Shown one piece after another: positions 1 to 5,180 of a DNA stretch of 5,180 bases. The notes below the pieces were generated by a model. That model searched no databases, was not told the DNA's origin, and saw only the letters and a list, made by a program, of their open reading frames with translations. Positions within the stretch are counted from its first letter, which is position 1, and every line of letters starts with the position of its first letter. The stretch comes from Bacteriovorax stolpii (GTDB lineage Bacteria; Bdellovibrionota; Bacteriovoracia; Bacteriovoracales; Bacteriovoracaceae), in assembly GCA_945862475.1 (NCBI GenBank), contig CAMAYW010000208.1, positions 1 to 5,180 on the forward strand. Direction: 5' to 3'. The translations under genes and the position numbers were made by a program.

Positions 1-1380
1 ATTTAAAACTCCTTCTTCAGCTAACTCGATCGACAGTCTTTCAATTAAAGTTGTAACTATCACAATGGGAAAGAAAGCTAAGTGTTTTTGAGAAATGGAA
101 GCCATCTCAACACTATAAAAAGAATATCCAAGCATAAGCATTATAATGAGAGTCAAAATAATCGATAATCTTGGAACAGCAAGAAGGTAGAATTTATCAA
201 GGACATATCTTTCTCCGATTCCTATGATGATCACTACGAAGAAGAATAACATCCCAAATCCGAATGAGGTTTCTTTAAAAAAGAGAGTCAATAGAATCGG
301 GGTAAAAATACCAAAAGTTGGAATACCAATAATATTTCGCGCAAAAGACAAAACTAGCGTTCCAAGAGGGATCAAAAGAATGGTCGTAAACATTGTCTGA
401 AGTGGAAGCGGAAGTCGATATAAACTTATTTTTGAAAAAATAGAATCCGTCTTTATAACTTCTTTCTTGAATTCAGCTTTGTTGTAACGATTGATTCTCG
501 CTCTCTCTGCCTGGATCGAGTAAGAAACTTTCTTTTTGGATATTAGTTTTTCAACTTCCTCATAATTTCTATGAATCAACATAAAATTATCAGGTCTTTC
601 TCCAAAATAACCTCTATTCGTATCAATCGGAATCCATTTGTTTGAAAGAAACACTTCGTTAGCAAAAGTAAAACGAAGCTTTGTTCCCTCTTTAATCTTT
701 TTCAATTCTGGCATCCGCACCATCACAACGACACGTGAAGGGATTCCCTTTCTTCTCGCCATAATATTAAAAAGCTTTGCTTTAATGAGAGGTGATCCCT
801 TTCCAGTATTAAGAGTTTCATGGATGGTTTTGATATCCGTGTTTCTTTGAATTTCTTCTTCTACGTAATAATAAATTTTTCTTATAAGGCTCGTTTTATC
901 TTCACTCCCCTCAAGGATGGCCGTTTCTAAAAGTTTTATGGCATCTTCATCCTCATCCAAAAGCTTAGGGAGCTTTAAATACTTTTCCAAACCTTTGGGA
1001 TAAGTTACAGAATAATCCTTAGGGATGTTTTTATAGGAGACGGCCTTTAGGTCAACCCTTGCTGAATAAGAAATTCTCCCTTTCATGAGCTCTTTTGAGG
1101 ACCAAGTGGCAAGCATAGAGTCTGAATTAGAGTCGACAAAAACTTCAAATTCTCGAGAGCGTATTTTCTCATCAGTAACTTTTTGTCCAGGTCCAGACAT
1201 TGGAATAGGAAAAGCAAAACTATTCACATCTCCCTTTGGTCTCACTGTCATATGAAAATTCCATACGTCATCTACCATTTGTGGCACGAGGGATAATTTA
1301 AGGATCTGAGATTTATAAAAAAGAATCCCAATAGGAAAAACAATAAGTAATGATGTAATTAAAACAATTAATTTTTTCAT
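1..1380 (-). CDS. Inactive transglutaminase-like domain fused to a multi-TM membrane domain (7TM transglutaminase family), 3' end cut by the window
   Basis: I read an uninterrupted frame of 460 codons from the ATG at 1380 to the left edge, with no stop seen, so the C-terminus is missing. Residues about 5-22 form an N-terminal membrane anchor. About 26-322 look extracytoplasmic, with a transglutaminase-like core at about 165-258 (the GIPSRVV strand at 212-218, then NEVFLSNKWIPID ending at D253). Five hydrophobic segments follow (about 326-347, 350-367, 373-392, 405-425, 433-449), with family-like motifs TFGIFTPIL, VPRLSIILT and FFPIVIVTTLIERLS. The family has seven C-terminal helices and about 500 residues, so roughly two helices are off the window. 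In the core, P197 sits where the catalytic Cys should be and T238 where the His should be; only D253 remains. This marks it as a pseudo-enzyme, probably a binding or scaffold domain. The start is supported by AGGTGA at 1388-1393, and the gene lies 3 bases after the peptidase gene. Family assignment is firm; function is not known. Confidence 0.9.
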   Translation of the reverse strand, partial: MKKLIVLITSLLIVFPIGILFYKSQILKLSLVPQMVDDVWNFHMTVRPKGDVNSFAFPIPMSGPGQKVTDEKIRSREFEVFVDSNSDSMLATWSSKELMKGRISYSARVDLKAVSYKNIPKDYSVTYPKGLEKYLKLPKLLDEDEDAIKLLETAILEGSEDKTSLIRKIYYYVEEEIQRNTDIKTIHETLNTGKGSPLIKAKLFNIMARRKGIPSRVVVMVRMPELKKIKEGTKLRFTFANEVFLSNKWIPIDTNRGYFGERPDNFMLIHRNYEEVEKLISKKKVSYSIQAERARINRYNKAEFKKEVIKTDSIFSKISLYRLPLPLQTMFTTILLIPLGTLVLSFARNIIGIPTFGIFTPILLTLFFKETSFGFGMLFFFVVIIIGIGERYVLDKFYLLAVPRLSIILTLIIMLMLGYSFYSVEMASISQKHLAFFPIVIVTTLIERLSIELAEEGVLN

Positions 1381-1383
1381 GAA

Positions 1384-1866
1384 TTAATCACCTAGAACAT
1401 GAGAGCGGGCCACATCTACAATGAAGCGTCCCAAGAGTAAATTTCGACCAACGAGAAACTTATAATCCATTTTCGTTCTATCATTGAGATTGATATTCAC
1501 TTCTCTCTCAATGGAGCCCATTTTGATTTTTTCTTTAATCACGTATCTCTTACTAACAAGACCTGCTGTATTAGAGACTTTTTGAGTGGTGTCAACTTTT
1601 CTCACAACTTCGACTGTTTTCCCCTCAGAATCAATAGTTTGGAATTTAACAAAAAGTTCTCCTCTTTGTTCAACTTCCTCAATATTTACAGCATGCATAG
1701 AGGTTGTTTTTGCACCCGAATCAATCCGGGCCTTATGTTTAATTTTCAATTCAGGCATACTTACCCACTCAATTCGCCCAATTAAAACTTTTTCTTTTAA
1801 GAGCTGAGCTTGAGTATAAGGAATATATCCCCAAATCATTAACGATAACAGGAAGAGAACTTTCAC
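1384..1866 (-). CDS. Secreted retropepsin-like peptidase, 'ATP-dependent zinc protease' (Zn_protease/RimK-associated) family
   Basis: This 160-residue protein begins with a signal-peptide-like stretch (K2, hydrophobic 3-13, likely cleavage after TQA at 18-20), so it is probably periplasmic. The mature part is one compact domain. It has GRIEWVSMPEL at 30-40, the family signature RIDSGAKTTSMHA at 47-59 with candidate catalytic D49, and a C-terminal half-site FLVGRNLLLGRFIVDV at 137-152. The D-S-G-A element and the closing strand resemble pepsin/retropepsin-type aspartic peptidases. No HExxH or other zinc-protease motif is present, so the common name is probably misleading. The start is GTG at 1866: an in-frame TAA lies 15 bases upstream, and the next Met (10) would destroy the signal peptide. 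A weak AAGG (1876-1879) sits 9 bases before it. The gene is followed after 3 bases by the 7TM transglutaminase gene, the usual partner of this family, and a RimK-like ATP-grasp ligase is expected nearby. The substrate is unknown. Confidence 0.92.
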   Translation of the reverse strand: MKVLFLLSLMIWGYIPYTQAQLLKEKVLIGRIEWVSMPELKIKHKARIDSGAKTTSMHAVNIEEVEQRGELFVKFQTIDSEGKTVEVVRKVDTTQKVSNTAGLVSKRYVIKEKIKMGSIEREVNINLNDRTKMDYKFLVGRNLLLGRFIVDVARSHVLGD

Positions 1867-1903
1867 GAACGTGGGCCTTTTTTAAGACAAATTGAATGCA
1901 TCC

Positions 1904-1933
1904 ATCTTAATCTATTCATAGGTCTCTCGGCAA
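1904..1933 (-). promoter_or_regulatory. Candidate sigma70-type promoter for the peptidase/7TM transglutaminase operon
   Basis: On the minus strand, TTGCCG (1933-1928) and TAAGAT (1909-1904) are separated by 18 bases. Each matches four of six consensus positions. Transcription would begin near 1897 and give a leader of about 30 bases before the GTG start at 1866. The position is sensible because this is the only gap upstream of the operon, but AT-rich DNA yields such matches by chance. Confidence 0.3.
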
Positions 1934-1956
1934 TAGCTTAAGAAGGCGTAAGTGCC
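1929..1956. repeat. Interrupted inverted repeat in the divergent intergenic region
   Basis: GGCA (1929-1932) pairs with TGCC (1953-1956), and CTTA (1937-1940) pairs with TAAG (1949-1952). The loop is 8 bases, and there is a 4-base bulge (1933-1936) on the left side. It overlaps the -35 side of the minus-strand promoter candidate and lies between two divergent genes, so it could be an operator. The pairing is short and no T-run follows, so it is not a normal terminator. It may be chance. Confidence 0.3.
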
Positions 1957-1968
1957 TAATTTAACTGA

Positions 1969-1997
1969 TTTAAATGCACTCAATTCTTTCATAAAAG
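1969..1997 (+). promoter_or_regulatory. Weak candidate promoter for the 54-residue membrane protein gene
   Basis: TTTAAA (1969-1974) and TAAAAG (1992-1997) are 17 bases apart, each with four of six consensus bases. The start codon lies 40 bases further on. It is the best-spaced pair I found on this strand in the 170-base gap, but the region is so AT-rich that the match is not strong evidence. Confidence 0.2.
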
Positions 1998-2025
1998 ATT
2001 CCGATAAGAGGAGATGTAATTTAAA

Positions 2026-2032
2026 AAGGAGA
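2026..2032 (+). promoter_or_regulatory. Strong ribosome binding site for the 54-residue ORF
   Basis: AAGGAGA is a near-complete Shine-Dalgarno sequence. The core AAGGAG ends 5 bases before the ATG at 2037. It is the main evidence that the short frame downstream is a real gene, and it fixes the start at this ATG rather than at the internal Met codons 21 and 28. Confidence 0.7.
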
Positions 2033-2036
2033 TTCC

Positions 2037-2201
2037 ATGCCTTCTAAAGTGACGTCTTATTTGACCTTCTGTTTTTGTTTCGCCTTTTGGAGTTTCATGG
2101 TGGTTCACTACGCCCATATGAAAAGCTCAACTCAATATAGAGAGATTGCAAGCTGGTCAGCACCGGTGAAGCCTTGGTATGATGCAAGTTTTAAGCAGTA
2201 A
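2037..2201 (+). CDS. Small single-pass membrane protein, unrecognised (54 aa)
   Basis: The frame runs ATG to TAA for 54 codons and encodes a short N-terminus (MPSKVTS), one aromatic- and cysteine-rich hydrophobic segment at about 8-26 (LTFCFCFAFWSFMVV and following), then a polar tail of about 27 residues rich in Ser, Trp and Tyr (ASWSAPVKPWYDASF near the end). There are two Cys in the membrane segment, C12 and C14. I do not recognise a family. Evidence for reality is the strong ribosome binding site at the right distance and that the frame fills the only gap between minus-strand genes. It is divergent from the peptidase operon (170 bases apart) and convergent with the aldehyde dehydrogenase, with 3 bases between stops. 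Orientation in the membrane is not clear from charges (K4 before the segment; K29 and R35 after it). It could be an inner-membrane accessory peptide. No toxin-antitoxin partner is visible. Confidence 0.65.
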   Translation: MPSKVTSYLTFCFCFAFWSFMVVHYAHMKSSTQYREIASWSAPVKPWYDASFKQ

Positions 2202-2204
2202 GCC

Positions 2205-3569
2205 TTAACGTATAAAAAGTTTTAACCAACTTAGTTTTCCTTCATAGGGTGGATATCGAAGTGGGATATCCACCAGTGTCCCTTGTTCAAAGACTGACTT
2301 GTAGTGAGTAAAAGTATCAAAGCTTTTTTTACCATGATAGCTTCCGATCCCGCTCGTTCCAACTCCTCCAAAAGGTAAATTAGGGTTTGCTAAATGGATG
2401 ACCGTATCATTGATACAACCGCCACCAAAAGGAATCTTTCTTATAATTTCTTGGCGTTTTTTCTCATTCTCAGAGAAAACATAAAAAGCAAGTGGCTTAG
2501 GTCTTGAATTAATTTCATGAATGGCCTCTTGAAGTGAATCGTATGGAATAATTGGGAGTATTGGCCCAAAAATTTCATCCTCCATGACCTTGTCGCTCCA
2601 ATCAACATTTTTCATCACTGTTGGTGAAATAAATTTTTCATCCCTGAATGCCTCTCCACCGATGGCTAATTTTTCTTCGATCACAAGGGACATCAATCGA
2701 TCAAAATGCTTTTGATTAATAATTCGAGGGTAATCTTTAGAGGATTTAACATCACCATAAAATGATTGAAGGTGAGATTTCATTTTTGAGATGAATTCAT
2801 CCTGTTTATGTCTTGGAATGAGTACATAATCGGGCGCAACACATGTTTGTCCGGCATTTAAAAACTTACCCCACACACAACGCTTGGCCGCAATATCTAT
2901 ATTGGCCGACTCTTCAATGAGGCATGGACTTTTTCCACCGAGCTCAAGAGTCACAGGAGTTAAATTCTCAGAAGCTGCTTTCATGATAATTTTACCTACC
3001 ATCGTACTACCGGTGAAAAAGATATAATCAAATTTCTGATTCAAAAGGCTCTGAGTCTCTTCTACTCCACCTTCAACCAATATGACCTCATCTTGTTGAA
3101 AGACCTCCTGAAGAATCACGTTAATAATAGCAGAAGTTTGAGGAGCAAATTCAGATGGCTTGATGACCACTTTATTTCCAGAGGCAACAGCTCCTAGCAA
3201 AGGAGAGAGACAAAGTTGGAAAGGATAATTCCAAGGAGAAATTATTAAAACAACACCAAAAGGCTCAGGAAAAACGGTGCTTTTCCCAGGGAAAAGGGGA
3301 AGAGGTGTTTTCACTTTTTTAGGAGTTGTCCAATCATCTATATTTTTTAAGATGTGACCAATTTCATCCAAAATAAAACCGATTTCAGTTGCGTAAGTTT
3401 CAAATGTAGATTTCCCGAGATCCGCTTTCAAGGCCTCAGTGATATGCAATTCTTTTTCTAAAATAACTTTTTTCAGTTTCATTAATCTATCTTTTCTTAG
3501 TGACGGGCTGAGAACACCCTTTTCGAAAGAAATAGATCTTAATCGCTGAGCTAGTTCGTGAATTAACAT
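2205..3569 (-). CDS. Class-3 aldehyde dehydrogenase (ALDH3 type), NAD(P)-dependent
   Basis: This complete 454-residue protein should oxidise aldehydes to carboxylic acids in the cytosol. All expected elements are present: SPWNYP with oxyanion-hole N114, KPSE with K137 in the cofactor site, the GSTMVG turn at 187-192, general base E209 in LELGGK, nucleophile C243 in NAGQTCVAP, and EIFGP at 332-336. The C-terminal signature PNLPFGGVGTSGIGSYHGK at 396-414, then SFDTFTHYK, is specific to the ALDH3 branch (fatty, aromatic and coniferyl aldehyde dehydrogenases). Length and spacing of N114, E209 and C243 match animal ALDH3A1 almost residue for residue. The C-terminus (SWLKLFIR) lacks the hydrophobic tail of membrane-bound fatty aldehyde dehydrogenase. 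The ATG is one base after the upstream stop, with AGAGGA (3575-3580) five bases before it and inside the preceding gene, so translation is probably coupled. Substrate cannot be chosen from sequence; coniferyl-aldehyde annotation would be an over-call. Confidence 0.97.
   Translation of the reverse strand: MLIHELAQRLRSISFEKGVLSPSLRKDRLMKLKKVILEKELHITEALKADLGKSTFETYATEIGFILDEIGHILKNIDDWTTPKKVKTPLPLFPGKSTVFPEPFGVVLIISPWNYPFQLCLSPLLGAVASGNKVVIKPSEFAPQTSAIINVILQEVFQQDEVILVEGGVEETQSLLNQKFDYIFFTGSTMVGKIIMKAASENLTPVTLELGGKSPCLIEESANIDIAAKRCVWGKFLNAGQTCVAPDYVLIPRHKQDEFISKMKSHLQSFYGDVKSSKDYPRIINQKHFDRLMSLVIEEKLAIGGEAFRDEKFISPTVMKNVDWSDKVMEDEIFGPILPIIPYDSLQEAIHEINSRPKPLAFYVFSENEKKRQEIIRKIPFGGGCINDTVIHLANPNLPFGGVGTSGIGSYHGKKSFDTFTHYKSVFEQGTLVDIPLRYPPYEGKLSWLKLFIR
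2212..2232 (-). terminator. Weak AT-rich hairpin plus T-run at the end of the aldehyde dehydrogenase gene
   Basis: On the minus strand AAGTT (2232-2228) and AACTT (2221-2217) can pair around a 6-base loop and run into further T residues (2216-2214). The stem is only 5 bp and almost all A/T, and it ends about 10 bases before the stop codon is complete, inside the last codons. It may contribute to ending the solute-binding protein/dehydrogenase transcript but is too weak to trust alone. Confidence 0.2.
2248..2274. repeat. Perfect 10-bp inverted repeat with 7-base loop inside the 3' end of the aldehyde dehydrogenase gene
   Basis: GGTGGATATC (2248-2257) and GATATCCACC (2265-2274) are exact reverse complements around GAAGTGG. 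The hairpin lies about 45 bases past the stop of the small plus-strand gene and about 40 bases before the stop of the minus-strand dehydrogenase. Either convergent transcript would fold it. No T-run follows directly on either strand, so it is not a canonical intrinsic terminator, but it could pause RNA polymerase or protect a 3' end after trimming. It encodes VDIPLRYPP; RYPPY is common in ALDH3 C-termini, so coding constraint explains part of the sequence. Confidence 0.6.
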
Positions 3570-3570
3570 T

Positions 3571-5180
3571 TTAATCCTCTATCTTTAAATACTTTATGTA
3601 GTTTCTTATTATACTCGATTTTCTAAAATTTTTTATTTTTGGATGCAATAATACAAAAGAGCTTTCATACATAAGAGGGATCCAGGGGGTATCTCTATAA
3701 GCCAGAGACTCCATCTCATTGATAATTCCATATCTTTTATCCACGTTGGAAGTTTTCTTCAGCTCTTCATAGAGCCTGTCCATTTCTGGATTCGCATACC
3801 CACTTTTATTGATACCTGGGGAATTTTTAGAAATGAGTAACTGAAATATATTTTCCCCATCAGGATAGTCAAATAGCCAATTATCAGTGAAGAGACTTAG
3901 TTCCCCTGCTCTTCCTTTTTTAAGGAATTCTGGAAAGGTTATGACCTCAATCTTGATCTTTATTCCAATCGCCTCTAAATGCTCCTTAAAAAATGCAGCC
4001 TCCATAACGTTAATTGATTGGTTTCCGCGAGTAGAATATACCAAAGTCAAAGGAGAGGAATTTGGCCCATAACCAGCTTTTCGAAGAAAGTCTTTTGCCA
4101 GATCTGGATTGTAATGAAAGCGAAATTCTTTGGCGGGAAGATAGCCAGAAATACCTGGAACGAGAATGGAATTTGCCCGAAGGTTCGTGTTATTGGAGAG
4201 AAGTTCAATATATTTGTCATAATTGATAGCGTGGGCAATCGCTTTTCTTAAGTTTTCATTCTTTCCAAAAAGCGGATTTTTCATATTGAAGGCAAGCCAT
4301 CGATTCGCCAGAATTGGAAAGTGTTTTACAACAATGCCCTTTTTTTTAATCTCTGAATTATGATGACCAGAAAGTCCGTAAATTTTTGAAATAAAACTTT
4401 TTGGAACGGTTAAAATATCAATTTCATCTTTAAAAAACTTTTCCCAACGCTCCGATTCACTCGTGGTTACATGAAATTTAAGGTTATCGACGAAGGGGAT
4501 TTTTTCTTTACTTGAATCAAGTAATTTTTCTAAATTCGCGTATCGATCTCCCGCAGAAGGATAGTAATCCTCTCGGTAGGTTCTATTTTTATCCATTTCG
4601 ATGATGCCATTTGTATAATTTTTAAAAATATAGGGGCCTGTTCCAATTAAAACACTGTCTAAGTTGTTTTGATAAAATGTGACTATTTCTTTGGGAGTTG
4701 GTGAGATAAAATTTAAGGCTAGGTAGTAGCCGAGATTAGGTTCGTTTTTCTTTAATCTGAGTTCAATTGTGTGACTATCAACAGCTTCAATTCCAGACAT
4801 CCTCGTGTGAAAGATTTGTTCCCATTTATTTTGAACTTGATGAGGATATTCATCAAAACCTTCAATAATCCCAACAAACAATCCTCTTCCAGGACTTTGT
4901 AAATCATGAAGTGAAAGTCTTTTGAACTGAACGACAAAATCCTCTGCAATAACTTCACGCTTCTTTCCAAGGAAGGCTTCATGCGGATGATAAAAAACAT
5001 TCTTTTTTATTTTTATCCTAACTAATTTTCCATTTTGAGAAATTTCTGGAGATCCATCTGCCAAAAGCGGTTCTAATTCGTAAGGTCTTTTTAGATAATG
5101 GTACTGATAGAGTGGCTCCATAACCTGTGCACTCACAAGTAACGAGTCATCCGTAAAAGCCTTCGCCGGATCCAAGCTGT
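3571..5180 (-). CDS. Extracellular solute-binding protein family 5 (oligopeptide/dipeptide ABC transporter type), N-terminus cut by the window
   Basis: The frame is open to the right edge, so the beginning is missing. The TTG at 5175 is an internal Leu in the SLDPAKAF motif that follows the signal/lipobox in this family, not a start. Counting from that Leu, I see LADGSPEIS (38-46), IAEDFVVQFKRL (76-87), GTGPYIFKNY (178-187), FNMKNPLFGKNENLRKAIAHAINYD (296-320, the hallmark of the second lobe) and DNWLFDYPDGENIF (431-444), then GYANPEMDRLYEEL (459-472) and RDTPWIPLMYES near the end. These give the full two-lobe SBP_bac_5 architecture with the usual length. It should capture peptides or a similar ligand outside the inner membrane and pass it to an ABC permease. 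No permease or ATPase gene is in the window; the gene downstream is an aldehyde dehydrogenase. Whether it is a lipoprotein or a soluble periplasmic protein cannot be seen. The exact ligand (peptide, nickel, heme or murein peptide) is not determinable. Confidence 0.94.
   Translation of the reverse strand, partial: SLDPAKAFTDDSLLVSAQVMEPLYQYHYLKRPYELEPLLADGSPEISQNGKLVRIKIKKNVFYHPHEAFLGKKREVIAEDFVVQFKRLSLHDLQSPGRGLFVGIIEGFDEYPHQVQNKWEQIFHTRMSGIEAVDSHTIELRLKKNEPNLGYYLALNFISPTPKEIVTFYQNNLDSVLIGTGPYIFKNYTNGIIEMDKNRTYREDYYPSAGDRYANLEKLLDSSKEKIPFVDNLKFHVTTSESERWEKFFKDEIDILTVPKSFISKIYGLSGHHNSEIKKKGIVVKHFPILANRWLAFNMKNPLFGKNENLRKAIAHAINYDKYIELLSNNTNLRANSILVPGISGYLPAKEFRFHYNPDLAKDFLRKAGYGPNSSPLTLVYSTRGNQSINVMEAAFFKEHLEAIGIKIKIEVITFPEFLKKGRAGELSLFTDNWLFDYPDGENIFQLLISKNSPGINKSGYANPEMDRLYEELKKTSNVDKRYGIINEMESLAYRDTPWIPLMYESSFVLLHPKIKNFRKSSIIRNYIKYLKIED

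Noticed and set aside
638..850. 70-codon plus-strand frame
   Set aside because: It is opposite the transglutaminase-like core, whose motifs are clear on the minus strand. It has no recognisable motif and no supporting context.
1582..1807. Two overlapping plus-strand frames of 67 and 73 codons
   Set aside because: Both lie antisense to the well-supported peptidase gene, overlap each other in different frames, and resemble no protein family.
1864..1883. CACG-AA-CGTG followed by a T6 run on the plus strand, resembling a terminator
   Set aside because: The loop would be only 2 bases and the stem 4 bp, and no plus-strand gene upstream needs terminating. It overlaps the peptidase start region.
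2008..2019. AGAGGAG followed directly by ATG-TAA, a possible start-stop element ahead of the small gene
   Set aside because: The ATG is too close to the purine run for efficient initiation, and a good ribosome binding site for the real ATG lies downstream. It is probably coincidental.
3887..4251. Plus-strand frames of 61 and 77 codons and a minus-strand frame of 63 codons
   Set aside because: All are out-of-frame readings of the solute-binding protein gene, whose family motifs run continuously through this region.
4752..5000. 82-codon minus-strand frame
   Set aside because: It is a shifted frame within the solute-binding protein gene. The true frame is intact, so there is no sign of a frameshift.
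5173..5175. TTG as a start codon for the solute-binding protein
   Set aside because: The frame stays open upstream to the window edge, and SLDPAKAF matches the internal motif that follows the signal sequence in this family, so the TTG is an internal Leu.

Overview
This is an AT-rich, tightly packed bacterial chromosome segment. Four of its five genes lie on the minus strand, and a fifth, very small gene lies on the plus strand between the two minus-strand pairs. Signal-peptide-type and multi-spanning membrane proteins, and a periplasmic-type peptidase of a mainly proteobacterial family, point to a Gram-negative host. The low GC content and gene mix would fit a Bdellovibrionota-like (Bacteriovorax/Peredibacter-type) or similar low-GC proteobacterium. 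This placement is a guess from style, not from a marker gene.

Layout, read in the direction of minus-strand transcription (right to left). (1) 5180-3571: an extracellular solute-binding protein of family 5 (oligopeptide/dipeptide type). Its N-terminus, including any signal or lipobox, is beyond the right edge. (2) 3569-2205: a complete class-3 (ALDH3-type) aldehyde dehydrogenase that begins one base after the solute-binding protein stops, so the two are almost certainly co-transcribed and probably translationally coupled. (3) 2037-2201, plus strand: a previously easy-to-miss 54-residue single-pass membrane protein with a strong ribosome binding site. It converges on the aldehyde dehydrogenase with only 3 bases between the stop codons. 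(4) 2036-1867: a 170-base divergent intergenic region with weak promoter candidates in both directions and one interrupted inverted repeat. (5) 1866-1384: a secreted retropepsin-like peptidase of the family usually labelled 'ATP-dependent zinc protease'. (6) 1380-1: an inactive transglutaminase-like domain fused to a multi-spanning membrane domain ('7TM transglutaminase'), starting 3 bases after the peptidase and cut by the left edge.

Genes 5 and 6 are two parts of a known but poorly characterised conserved module. Its usual third member is a RimK-like ATP-grasp peptide ligase, which I predict to lie just left of the window. The peptidase and the transglutaminase-like domain would both act on the periplasmic side of the membrane, whereas the ligase would be cytosolic. 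The solute-binding protein/aldehyde dehydrogenase pair has no obvious shared pathway: one would bind imported peptides or similar ligands and the other would oxidise medium- or long-chain or aromatic aldehydes in the cytosol.

The points most worth a second look are the peptidase/pseudo-transglutaminase module, the loss of two of three transglutaminase catalytic residues, the unrecognised 54-residue membrane protein, and a perfect 10-bp inverted repeat inside the 3' end of the aldehyde dehydrogenase gene where the convergent transcripts meet. I saw no tRNA, rRNA, CRISPR array, insertion sequence, phage gene or replication origin.
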